A DNA stretch of 64,000 nt from Acanthochromis polyacanthus (Eukaryota > Chordata > Actinopteri > Pomacentridae), in the NCBI RefSeq assembly GCF_021347895.1, contig NC_067119.1:10552534-10616533 (forward strand). The letters are read 5' to 3'. Position numbers and translations under genes: made by a program. The notes below the pieces were generated by a model, which was not told where the DNA came from, made no database searches, and was given only the letters and a program-made list of their open reading frames with translations. Below, one piece after another: positions 25,031 through 37,100 of the stretch (positions are counted from its first letter, which is position 1; each line of letters opens with the position of its first letter).

Positions 25031-26202
25031 CTCAATAGCTCCCAAGTCATGTGACCTACAGACACCAAATCTATGCAGGATTAGAGCATCTCATAGAGTG
25101 ATCAAGACACAGCACTTTTTATTCCATCTGGATACTTTGCATATTTTATATTGATATTTAACTGTAAATATTAGCATTTTGGCTCAATAGCTCCCAGGTC
25201 ATGCGACCTCGAGACTCCAAATCAATAAGGATTGACAGAACTATAAAAGGTGATCAAGACACACCAGGTTTTGTTACATATGAATGCTTTATGAATTTAT
25301 TATTAATTTTTTACAGTAAGTAATAGCATTTTAGCTCAATAGCTACCAAGTCATGTGACCCAAAGACTCCAAATCTATTTGGGATTATAGTATGAAACAG
25401 ACTGATCAAGACACAGCACTTTTTATACCATTTGGATACTTAATGAATTTATTATTAATTTTTTACAGTAAGCATTAGCATTTTAGCTCAATAGCTCTCA
25501 GGTCATGTGACTTATTGACCCCAAACTAATGCAGAATGATAGTGCTACTAAAGATGGTCAACATACGGCAATTTATATTTGATTTTAGGACATTATTGAT
25601 TTTTAACAGTTTTTTGACAGTAAATATTAGCCTTTTTGCTCAATAGCTCTCAGGTCATGTGACGTATTGACCCCAAACTAATGCAGAATCACAATGCTAC
25701 CTTACCTGGTCAACATATGCCAAAGAAGAAGAAATAGTTTGGCTTAAAAGATTTTAAAGCAAAAAATTAAACATTTTTTAATGTAAATATCAGCATGTCT
25801 TCTCATTTCGGTCCAGATCATGTGACTTTTCGACTGAGGTTTATTTTATTATCACACTAATAGATCACTGGGATGACACACATCACTTTTTATTTGAATT
25901 CACAATTTTTAAGACAGACAGACAGATAGATAGATAAACAAGTTTTCAGCTTCTTATACTTCAAGCTATTTATTTAGTGTAAATATTAGCCGTACAATTC
26001 GATAGTTAACAGTTAAGCTGAGTCAGTTACTTAAAACATCCCTGTATAATACATCTGCGAATGCAGCGCTTTATTTTTTAAACCGGAAATAGTTGATGCG
26101 CGGTCGTGCATTTACCGTAAGCTGACGATAAGAGCGCACTGAAAATGTAGGAGCGGCTGACTTGACTACGGAGAAACAAGAGGCGGCTGGCTTGACCGCA
26201 GT
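25031..26202 (-). repeat. Right inverted arm (1,172 bp)
   Basis: Mirror image of 12802-14124, with the same TCATGTGAC-bearing units at about 25043, 25196, 25350, 25502, 25654 and 25816, one unit fewer than the left arm. It begins abruptly beside a truncated tRNA-like unit of the array and ends in CTTGACCGCAGT at 26202. Confidence 0.88.
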
Positions 26203-26210
26203 ACTCACAC
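26203..26210. other. Right target-site duplication
   Basis: ACTCACAC, directly abutting the right terminus GACCGCAGT and identical to 12794-12801. The following CCCTCCTCC-rich stretch would have been contiguous with the emb 5' end before insertion. Confidence 0.85.
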
Positions 26211-28205
26211 CCCTCCTCCGCTCCTCAGCTGCACGAGTGACGCAGACATGATCTCACTCTGCAGCCTGCTGGTGGCGCCTCCATCCATTATTCAGTCAGA
26301 CTGGGTTCATACCTTTTAACGCTGCGGTGGGTCCCGTCCTGCAGGACAGGCTGAAATATAAACTCTTGTCTGCTTTGGGTTATTGTGCGTTTTTAATAAA
26401 AGTGTCACGTCCGTCCAAACTGGAGTGAAGCTGCTACTGTGCCGCTTTCTGCAAGGTGACCCGTCCTGTTATTTGAGAGGAGCTGGCAGCAGAAGGTCAC
26501 ATGATGTTCCTGCCTTGATGAAAACAACAAGGAATGGGAAATAGTCTGCATTTAGATTATATTCTAACACCACAAGTTCATTTTTAAATACATTTACTAT
26601 GGTAAAAATATAGTGCACATTTCTAAAGAGTCCCTTTTAACCATCTTTTAGGTAGACCTGAGCAAGAGTAAAGCTCTCAGTTAAACATACACTCTAAAAA
26701 ATATGTAATTTAATGATTTTTTAATTTAATTTTTACAGTTTTTCAATATTTTCATATCAGTGAAATTACAAAATATACACCCGTTTTACACATTTGATGT
26801 AAAATAGGTATAAAAACCTGCAGCTGTAAATAATACAATTTACATTTATTTAAAAGAAATTATATAATAGCTTTTCTAAACATTATCACAATTTCACAAC
26901 TCTTTGCTTTTTATTTAAGAGTGTAACTGCTACATTTAAATTTAATACTGTAAATATATTTGCAAAATTAGACGCAACTACTGACAATTAACAGAAAAAG
27001 ATTCAGTTCTTTAACTTCACATAGATTTGTTTGTTAAAGGAGATACCCGGTATAATTTAAAAAGTTTTCACAACAAAGATGTTGAAAGAAGGTGCTTCTA
27101 TTAATGAAATCTATAAGCACTGATAAGTAGTCAAAATGTAGTTTTTATCATTATATTTATCAGTTATCTATATATGCTATAACTATATTACATGATCGGT
27201 TATTTCATTGTTTTTACGCATGTAAAAATCCTTCCATAAACAATAAAACGCGCTTGCTCTTATGCACCAATTGAGAGTAAAAAAAATATGTATTTTTAGA
27301 AGATGGCTATTTTCCATTATTTTATAGTTTGCCTGTTATGGGTGGCCCAGCTGGCAGAATATTTTCTTTTTTCACAGTTTGTATTTTACAGTGGACTTTT
27401 GCTTGAGTGGAACATAATAGTTCCATTACCGTCTCTACAAACATCCCCCATGAGCAATATTTACTATAATAGTGAGGTAAACACCATCATGTAGGTTAAA
27501 ACATGTGAAATGCACTAGCGATATGCACACGGACACACATACAGTAGGTCTCACAACACCTCACATACTCGTTGAGTTAAAGTTCATATTCTTGTCATTT
27601 TCAGACCATAAGAATGCTCATGCTGTTTTTGCATAATCCTTCATTTGTAATTTTTGCCACTAAATTCTGTTTTGTCTGTGCGGTCGTTTACCAGTTTCCT
27701 CTTTGTCCTTCAGTGTTTATGAAAAAGTTCCTCTAACAAAGGATGAAAGACTGTTTAAAGTGAAACGGGCTTGAACTGTTGAACTGGGGTTCGGCTGTTT
27801 CTGTTACAGTGTGGGAAATCCTGGAAAAAGACTCAGAGCGTCTTATGTAAGGAGATTAATTCTTCATGTGCCCTATAGCCACATGCAGTGCAAATGAACG
27901 TACTGAACTATGCAACTGTCAAATTTGCACATGATGTCTGCACTCAGGGTCACAAGATTCTTAAAGCAAGGCTGAAGACCACATATAGGTTGACTGTGGG
28001 GGGCTTTTTAATGTTTTTTCCTTAATTTATTTTGTGTAAAAAAAAGAAATGAGGAATGACTTACAGCAAAAGTCAGATCAGCAGGACATTTTATCCCCTA
28101 AGCTCCCCAAACACTCCTCTATTGGGTCTCTCCTGGAGATAACTTGTCACATATTTTGTGTAAAGTACACAAAACAAGTGGAACCAGAGGGACAAAACTG
28201 CATTC
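26211..28205. other. Intergenic DNA; former emb upstream flank at its left edge
   Basis: The first 250 bp are GC-richer than the rest. On the minus strand they would be the ancestral emb promoter region now separated from emb. From about 26550 the DNA is AT-rich and I see no exon, RNA gene or clear repeat. Confidence 0.4.
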
Positions 28206-28735
28206 ATGGTTGTGTCCTTTTTAAGTTGTCACCAGCAGGCAGTGTTAATCAGCTCATTGCCAACAGGTGTGCTAGGTGGCTACCTGTAATCAGTGGCATC
28301 CTAAGATTTGCCTCACAGAAAACCTGAAAAACTAAATTTAAATGTAAATTTCAACTTCCAAGAACAAAATACAATCACAAAACTACATACTGATTATACA
28401 AACAATTAGGTCGATCATACAGGTCAGTATGAGGACCTGGCATGGCTAATAAATGAGTCTTTTTTATCCCTGTGTCCTTTTTAAGTTGTCACCAGCAGGC
28501 AGTGTTAATCAGCTCATTGCCAACAGGTGTGCTGGTTGGCTACCTGTAATCAGTGGCATCCTAAGAAGTGCCTCACAGAAAACCTGAAAAACAAAATTAA
28601 AATTTATAGTTTAACCTGCAAGAACAGAACACATTCACAGAACTATATACAAGCAAACAATTAGGTCGATGATACAGATCAATCTGAGGACCTGGCTTGG
28701 CTAATAAATGGGCTTTTTTTTTTAATCCCTGTGTT
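28206..28735 (+). repeat. Tandem duplication, two copies of ~260 bp
   Basis: 28206-28465 and 28466-28735 share long matching blocks in the same order, including GTTGTCACCAGCAGGCAGTG, CAATTAGGTCGAT and GAGGACCTGGC, with scattered substitutions. There is no coding potential. The 28 kb region is otherwise intergenic. Confidence 0.8.
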
Positions 28736-30383
28736 TGTCTCATCTGTGGCTGAATGTGACCGTTTTTCCATAAACTGCATTTGAAAAGAAATAACTTTGA
28801 GAGAAATAGATGAGTATGAATGAGGCCTCTTGAAGTAAGCTGCACAGAATCATATCACCTAATTAGTCTCCATAATAGGCTAAGAGACCTAATGCAAGAC
28901 ATGTAGTATTCAGTAGAAGTTATTCAATGAACTCCTTCATTTATTGGTCACAATTAAAACCAGTTGTAGCATTTGTGTGTGACCTATCCTGTAAGAACAG
29001 TGACCCAGATTATTTTGTTCTATCAGACTTTTATTCTATAGAAAATGAAGATTCAGGTCTAGATGTATGCCTATAAGAACTGGTAAATGAAAAGTTTGTA
29101 TAATAATGTAAATCAGAGGGGCAGTGGACTTTGGCAGCTCTGCGATCTCTCAACATCAGGCCAAATTTAGAAGCATCAACATGAACATGTGGCGGATATT
29201 AAAGCAAACAGTGGCTTAAATCCCAGGAGGAAAGTGGTGAGAGTGTTTTGGAAAGTTTCATGGTTCACCGAGGGGGCAGAAAGTAATAAAGTCTAAGGAC
29301 AGTGGTGGAGGGTAATAGAATACATGTTCGTGTATGTGTTTCTACAGTACAAAATATGAGTGCATTAAAGTATATTCTAAACAAACAAGCTTTATGGGCA
29401 AATTTCACTTTAGTTCATTTTTACTCATTTGTTTTTATTTGTATTTGTGGTGGTGTTCACTTTACTTCTGCTTGCTATTGTAACAATTTACCACTGGGGA
29501 TCAATAAAGTATTTCTATTGTATTTTTTCTATTCTAAGTTACTGTATTGTATTATATACTACATGAATATTTTAAATTCTGCAATATTTACCCTGAAATT
29601 TAAAATTAGTTGTAGTTTAATATTTTATTTGCTAGGTAAATTACCACCTAGCAAGCGACTCAGCTGATATGATAGCCAACGTTAGCATGTTAGCATGCTA
29701 ACTAGCAAGCAAACCACCAAATGAAACCATGCCAAACCAGAACATACATAAAATGAGCCAAATTTCTGACTGATTATTTATATTTATTTGCTATAACTTA
29801 AACATCTTCCTAAATGCCTGAAACCTTTAAACAACTAACAGAGAAAACCTTTTGTTAAGTGAGCTAGCTTCCCCACAGTCAGAACTTTTTCATTCATTTC
29901 ATGTAAATGGAAAATCAAAGAAAGAATTTTAAAAAAAGCTTTTTTGTGCCATTTTTTGTTTTAAGAAGACTAGATGTAAGGCCAGAAAATGAAAATAAAT
30001 ATTGTGTAAGACTGTAAATCCACATTGTTGTATTTCCTAGCTTAATATTGTGAAAAATAAAACAAGAGAAAATTGGGATAGGTATATTCTGTCAGAGTAA
30101 TTATTTAATATATTACCACTTTGAGTAATCTAAAAGAATACAATACAAATTATATGTATTCTGTAATGTTCTGAAATATTTGTTAAAAGTAAGACAAGGA
30201 TATAAACTGGGCTCATGTTATATAATGCAAACAGCTAGGAGGCAGCTGGTGGAAAGTTTTTAACACAAAGGCCTTCTACTGCCATCCTGAGGGAACACTG
30301 ACAGAAAACAGAGGAAGAGCTTTGTAAAAATACTTCATGTGTGAAGGTATTTAATCATATTTCCTCTCAGACATATCTATGAT
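28736..30383. other. Intergenic DNA with LINE tail remnant
   Basis: No gene is supported. GGGGATCAATAAAGTATTTC followed by TATTGTATTTTTTC at about 29496-29545 resembles the 3' tail of fish LINEs. AACGTTAGCATGTTAGCATG near 29678 is a palindromic motif common in fish repeats. The remainder is plain AT-rich sequence. Confidence 0.4.
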
Positions 30384-30800
30384 CAGTGGTGGAATGAGTT
30401 TTCACAAAAATATAGACTTGAGTAAATGTTTTGAGGTACTTGTACTTGAGTATTTCCAGTTTATGCTACTTTATACTCAAATTCAGGTAAAAACAATGCA
30501 CTAATTGCAACACTACATTTGAGTAATTTTTTTGAAACAAGGAGATAAAATTATTTAACAAAAAACTAAGATTTTGTGAACAGAGGACAATGCAAAAACA
30601 ACAAAAAGAAGAAAAACAACATTTGGGATGCGGAATTTTTCTTTGGTCAATCATCTTAAGATCACTCAAACCAGAGGCTCAAACCTCACACTGGGAACTG
30701 TAAATAAAGTGGTTATTAATTGTAAATGCAGCAATGCAAATATCGAGATTTTGAAACTTTTGCTTGAGTAAAAAATCTGCTGACTTTTTTGTCCATGACT
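30384..30800 (+). repeat. Degenerate teleost interspersed repeat
   Basis: It begins CAGTGGTGGAATGAG and contains TTGAGGTACTTGTACTTGAG and TTTATGCTACTTTATACT. It ends with ACTTTTGCTTGAGTAAAAAATC. This is the layout of a very common non-autonomous fish repeat. The family name is not assigned. Confidence 0.55.
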
Positions 30801-31126
30801 GTTTGAGATCAAAGTTTTCATCCACCTTCTTCTCTCTTCATGTTTAATATTTTACAAAATAAGGATGATGCTCTTTGACCTTTAATTTGACCTCACTTGG
30901 CTTAAAGTTTGAATAAAGCAACAATTCCAGTTCTGTTTGAAAGCACTAAAAATCTACATCAGTCACCCTTTGTCAGTTTACTGAAATGCAATTGTTGATA
31001 TCTCTAAAAATGTATTTACAAAATATACGTATGGCAGCATACAAATAATGCGTATAAATCCAAGAACACAAAATCTTTTCACGGCATGTAACAGGAAATA
31101 CAGCAGCAAAGCCTCCGTGTGTTTCA

Positions 31127-34100
31127 CTACAGCTGAGGCTGCAGACTGTTGATGAACACCGTCTGCAGCTCGTCGATGTCGTCCGTGGCCTCTATCGGGA
31201 TGCTGAGTCGCCCTGGGGAGCTCGACAGCCCCTCAGGGGAGTCGTACGGCGGATCGTAGCGACGTTGGCTCAGGTGGTCACAGTAGGAATCCCTGCAGCC
31301 TCCCACTGTACCCTGGAGATGCTCACAGATGTCCAGGTAGCGCTGCTGGGGGGAGAGCCGGTTGCTGTCCTGGGCCTGCAGAGACCCGTGATGGGGGTGG
31401 AGGCGGTGTTCGGGCCCGGGGCTGTGGCAGGGGCTGTGGGACGGACTGTGGGGCATCATGCAGGTCTGCAGGCAGCTGTTCCGCCTCATGGCCCGGTGGA
31501 GGTCCAGCCGAGCGATCAGCGGCTTGCCGATGTTGACGCTTTTGGTCCAATGGACGGGATGGTCGTCGTCCATGGAGGCGAAAGTGCCCTGAAGGCAAAC
31601 GGTGAAGACCAGCTCCTCCTGTGAGGTAAACAGTCATAAACACAAAGGGATGCTTTATTTTGTTAGATTTTAAAAGCCATAACTGCTTTTTTTAAGCTAA
31701 TTAAAGTAGATATTTTGAGAGATCGACACGAAAGGATGAGGGAAAAGTTATGGCCAAGGAATTTTGCTCATTGAATTCTTTTAGCCATTCTCACAGATCT
31801 CATGATTAGCTTGCTGTAAAATTCACTTTTGTGTTGGGCAGAGAATGAATCCAACCTACTTTCCTCTAATGCTGGCAGAAAGGAGACAATTTTGGAGAAA
31901 TGCCTTGACAACTATTATCAAGTTTGCCACAATAAATTTTCCTGATTTTTGTGACAAATCAATTTTGATTGTTTAGTCTTGTCTGTGTGAGTTTGTTCTG
32001 TTCAACTGTCTATGGTTTGTTAGTTTGTTGAGCCTTTTTGTGCGTTTTAATTATTATTTCTTGCTTCAGTTTATGCCATGCGTTTCTTACTTTTTTGGGA
32101 TTTTTGGGTAGTTTACCCCTATATTTAATTTAACTAGACTGTTTGTTTTTCTACTAGCTTTTTGACTAAAGTCTCCTTTTTTTTTCTTAAGTACCTGAAT
32201 TTGGGCCTATAACTCACTGATACATGACAGAATATGTAGTTTTGTTCTCTATTTAAAAGAATTTTACATTGAATTTTTCCCCTAAATGTCATGTTGAGTT
32301 TTTACCCTGAGTTTCTGCAGTGAGCTCAGTCTGGTGTAGAGGCAGTGTTGCGGCAGGCAGCTGGACAGAAGGTAGATTCCTGTTTCCTCTGGAGTCTCTC
32401 TGTTCATCTCTTTAGGATCCACATCCAGGTCCTACAGCAAGAAAAGCAAGTTTACACCAATTTAGAAAGATAAGAAATTATCCGCTCTCTTTCAGCAGTC
32501 ATTGTTCCAGACATGTTGACCTGTGTGAAATCAGTGACGTGAGCCTGGCAGGAGGACATGTCCTCCGGCTTCTTCACGATGTGGGTGTAAATGACGAGCA
32601 CGTTGGAGAACTCAGCAGCGAAGCCCAACTTGATCTGAGCACCGCAGTCAAAGTTGAGACACATACTCTCAGGAAGCTCTGCAATAACACACAGAAACAA
32701 ACATTTCAGACACTTTACATTTGATTAATTTATGCTGCATTCCCAAATTCACACAAGGTTTCATTTACTGTTCTGTTACTTTAAATGTTAAAAAATAAAC
32801 TTTTTCATTAATAGCTTTTTTTGGATTCATGTCCCAAAGATTAACTTGAAATGATTCTATCAATAAACAAAACTACTTTGTGTTGAATTTGGACAATGCA
32901 CCAAAAAAAATCCTAAATAATTTCACTGAAGTAAAAGAAATCAGTCTTAAATCAGCTGAGAAAAGGTGAGACTTCATAATTATATCAGACACAGTCACTT
33001 GAAAATAGCAAAAACGAGCCCTGTACCACCCACACTGGAACATTAGTTTGATATAATTTTGGAAATATTCAAATGCAACAACTGACTTTTCCTCTGAGGT
33101 CTCAAAAATCATAAATTTTACCAACTATGCAAATCTAAAGAAAGTGGAACAAATTTATAAGCTTAGTGTGGGCAGACTTTTTATAAAACCCCCATTGTTT
33201 TAAGGTTTCACTCAAATGCAAAATGAGCACATGTAAGAAGGTTAAAACAGACAAATTGCTAATGGATTGAAATAGGATGACCGTACATGTATGAATACGG
33301 ATGTGTAAGCGGATATGTAGAGTACACAGTATATAGACACATACATATGTATTCTTCTGTACATAGGATAGAATAGAGTAGTATAGATTAGAATAGACTG
33401 CAAATGTTATATATTTTTTTATTAATGTACATTGGTCTATATATGCATAAAAAAACGGGACAGTGTTCAGAGTCGTTACATCTAAAAGGCTCTGCAAATT
33501 GTGAAGTGTTCTAAGAAAAATAGAATAAAAATAAAGAAAAAGGCAAAAATGTCTAAATGTCTAAATCTTGTACAGCTTTAAATCTTTAAGTCTCTGCGGG
33601 TGTTCACAAAATTATTACACAGACGGCAAGAATAAATAAAACGTATATTTCTGATATAAACACTGCTTCGGAAAAATGTTTTTGTGAAATGAAAATTGAT
33701 GCTTTCAGCACTTCGGGCCACTAAGACCCTTTAAATTGAAGCAGAGGACTGAAACAGAATCATCTTAACTTTGTTAGAATTTAGGAAGTGGAGTCACAAG
33801 TCAAACAGGTTGGAAACCAGAGTTCTCCCAACTAGCAGGTTGATGAATCACAATAAAGTCAGCTGTAGTGATGTTATTTCCCTCTTTGCAAAACCTACTG
33901 ACTTCTGTGTTCTATAATCAAACATTCATAAGCTGATGGAAGAGAGAGACGTTACATTGCTGTGATCAGGTGATTTTCACTCCACCAACCTGCTGTTCAG
34001 AGACCAACCAGTTTCCAACAACACCGTCACTGTCTCACAAAACTTCCCTGTGTCCTTCGTCGACATTAACTAGAAACAACACTTGACTGAGCGAGCAGTG

Positions 34101-37100
34101 CTGAGCTGCTGTAAACAACCAGGAGCTTCCCACTGCAAATGATGACAAATGAAAAACAGATATATTATTTGACTAGTTTTGAACTCACCGTGAGCTTTCG
34201 CCCACTGACGGCTGTGAGCGTGAAGGAGGTCAGCGCTGTCGCCGGGCAGAATAGGATCGGTCAGCGCTCTCCTCTCTGACAGACTGCTGCGGATCTCCAG
34301 AGCCTGCTTACCCTTCGTAGCATCAAACTGACCCATGTCTGTGAACAAACACATTTCAACAACACACAAAAGCATCTATAAGCATTTATGACAATGGATT
34401 TAAATTAATTTACTTTCAATTAAAGTTAAAGATGTATCTTGGTTTTGATGCCTAAGTAAGTTTCCTTCCACTTAAAGGAAGCTCCATCAGCCCGCAAGCA
34501 AGAAACAATATTTACATTAATAATGCAAAGCGAGCTACTTTTAATTAAATCGATTAAATGATAAAGTGAAACCCAGCAACGGTGTAGCAACTGAAATTTG
34601 AAACCAACACGTACAAAATGGTCTGCTGATTCTTCACTACACCCCACGGTGACCCATTAATCTTCACAGCTACAACTTCATTTTATAATTTAATGCCTCC
34701 TGGGCTGCGTTTTAAATAATTCTATGTGGTGTTTCTGTCCTCCTCTCACCCTCAGCGACTCTGTCCAGCACCACTGTGATCTTCTCGTCGTCCAGCAGAC
34801 GCTTCTTCAGAAACTTGACAAACACGCCGTTGGTGAAGCCGCTGGAGCTCAGCTCAAAGGCTTCGGCGTCCTGGCACCTGAAGAGAAACCTCAGTATTTT
34901 AAATGTGTGACATGAAAAAGTGTATCAGGTTAGTTTTTAATGATATTTAATGTTTCAGACTCACGTTGCATATCCAAACACTATGTTGGCCGTAACCCTC
35001 AGGACAATGTTTGGAGTGCTGTCGTCATGAATATTCCTGAAAATTCAGAAAGAAATCTATGAAACTTTTAAGATGCAAACCAAGGCTATAATTCCCAGTA
35101 AGCTCCAAAACACAAATCCCAGCAACAGCTCTTTGATTTGATTGTGGCTTTATTGCATTTCATTCCTGTGTCTCTGCACTCATTTTTTGTTTTTCTGCCA
35201 ATTACAGTGAATTCAATACAAGAAAAAAATCTTTTAAAACTTTAATTCAAAGTTTAAACAAAAGGAAATATCATAAAGGAAGAAGAAAATGCTACCGTTT
35301 AAAAAAATACTTCTATCAGACACCTAAACTAGAGCTCAGGTAATGAATTGTTTAGACATCTAACTGAAAATGTCTTGGCGCATATTTAAAAAATTGAGAA
35401 ACTTAAATCTGATATAAAAAATATAATTTACATCTTCTCAAATATCAATATTTGCTGGTTTTCTTAGTCTTTCATGATGATAAACAGTTTGTTTTACATT
35501 TACTTGGAAAAAAGTAGTTTCTAAAATTATTTTAACATTTTTTTTGCCCAAATGTTTCATCAGTTAATTAAGAAAAAACACATTAAACAATAATGAAAAT
35601 AACTGTTATAAACTAATTTAAATAAAAATATTTTTTAGGTGTAAAATACCTCCAATTTCCCTCTTGTAGTCTACAAATCTAAAGTCCATTCAAGTGTGAA
35701 ATAATGTGAATATTTGGTCATATTTTAGTGATTGTTTCATTCTGGAACCTAAACTTCCTGCAGTAGTAACTTTCCTCTACAGCTGCTCTGTGTAAGAATA
35801 TTAATTAAATCTCACTTCAACATAATAAACTCCAAGGTCTCACCTCTTCCTGCACATGTCCAGCAGAAAAACATTGAGGCCGGTTTCCTTCTCCTGCATC
35901 AGCTTCAGGATGCTCTGCACACATAAACAGTTGGCTGACCTGTAGGGGTTTGGAGCATCTACCGGCACCATGAAGCTGTTTCCGTAGTTCTCGTAACCAT
36001 GACCGGCGTAGTACAGCAGACCTGAAAACAGCATTAATGTTTCGTTGTTTGATGTAAAATTTCTATGTAGCATTAGTTGTCATTATTAGATTACAGGAAA
36101 TGTTAAATATTCTGTTTCGAATGCAACGACAATACAGACATTTAGGGTTAAAACTGATGTATTAAATAATTTATTTTTATTTTATTTGTTTATTTGATGT
36201 ATTTCAGATGTGCCACAGTATCATAGACAACAAACCAAATCCAAAACCTAAAATGTCTAAAAACAAGTAGGACATCTGTCTGCACATCTCATATCTTACT
36301 GTTTCCTGTTTGTGTCAATCCTTAAACGTTTTTAAAAACTCCAAGAACACACTTAATGTTCCACATCATTCTATTTTTCTTTTGTTTCTTCTGAAATTGT
36401 TTTATAGTTGTGCTCATTTTGAGCTGATCATCCAGACTGTTCCATAAGTTTACCCCACAAACTGAGAAACATCTACTCTTCATGAGCAGACGGCTTTTTA
36501 AAATTAGAATTTCTTGTTAATTCATAGTTTTCAGTGTTGCTTCTGAACAGTTGTTATCAGGGAGTAACTTGTGGTTTGCTCTGCAGATTATTTGTGCAGT
36601 TCTAAATTCAACTAAATCCATAAATTTCACAGTATTGGTGTTGGAGAACAATATATTTGTGTGTTCATTATCCACAACATGATGCATTATCCTGATAGGC
36701 TTTTTAGTAATATGTTTATTTGGTATAATGCAGTTTTATATGTGTGACCACACATTTCTGCACTTATGAATTTATGAACCAGTAACATTCCTAGAAATTC
36801 ATTTTCATATACTCTTTATATATTGGAGTTCTCAATATTTATCTGAATGAAAGAGTTTGTTTTACTTATTATTTATACAGTACAATGCAGTTTAAAGGTT
36901 TAAAATTTCTGTCGTGTTTGTCCCTTCCTGGTCTAAAATAATCCACAGCCATCCAGAGGTTTGTAAAATCCCAACATACCATAGACGCCTTTGTGCAGCA
37001 GCAGCAGAAACTCATCAACAGCGTTTCTCATCTCCGACTCCGTGAGGTCCAGCAGCGAAACCACCTTAAAGTTTAGCTGCCGCAGCAGGTTGGTGAGATC

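Larger units (their letters stand above)
12794..26210. mobile_element. 13.4-kb long-inverted-repeat element with 8-bp target duplication
   Basis: The element proper runs 12802-26202. It begins ACTGCGGTCAAGCCAGCCGC and ends with the reverse complement. Immediately outside, ACTCACAC is present at 12794-12801 and again at 26203-26210, a perfect 8-bp direct duplication. The inverted arms are 12802-14124 and 25031-26202. In the stretches that I compared they differ at only a few positions, such as three in the outer 135 bp. Between them lie a short unique segment and a 10.4-kb tRNA-like array. An 8-bp duplication is typical of hAT and P superfamilies; long arms recall foldback or Mutator-like elements (usually 9 bp). 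No transposase is seen, so it must be non-autonomous or a composite structure. The family is unassigned. Confidence 0.85.

Noticed and set aside
14460..25154. Many long plus-strand open frames (up to 460 codons) reading repeats such as YSLCLSHSLLYSLC
   Set aside because: All plus-strand frames are open simply because the satellite unit lacks stop codons. The products are low-complexity translations of the tandem array, with no start context, splice sites or protein family.
12794..26210. Polinton/Maverick or another large self-synthesising element
   Set aside because: The duplication is 8 bp rather than 6, and no polymerase, integrase or capsid-like frame exists in the interior.
27303..27494. 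Small plus-strand open frame with hydrophobic sequence in intergenic DNA
   Set aside because: It is short, AT-rich, and has no splice sites or family resemblance; expected by chance in sequence of this composition.
31265..31624. Plus-strand open frame opposite the last malt1 exon
   Set aside because: It is the antisense shadow of the GC-rich final exon, with no recognisable features of its own.
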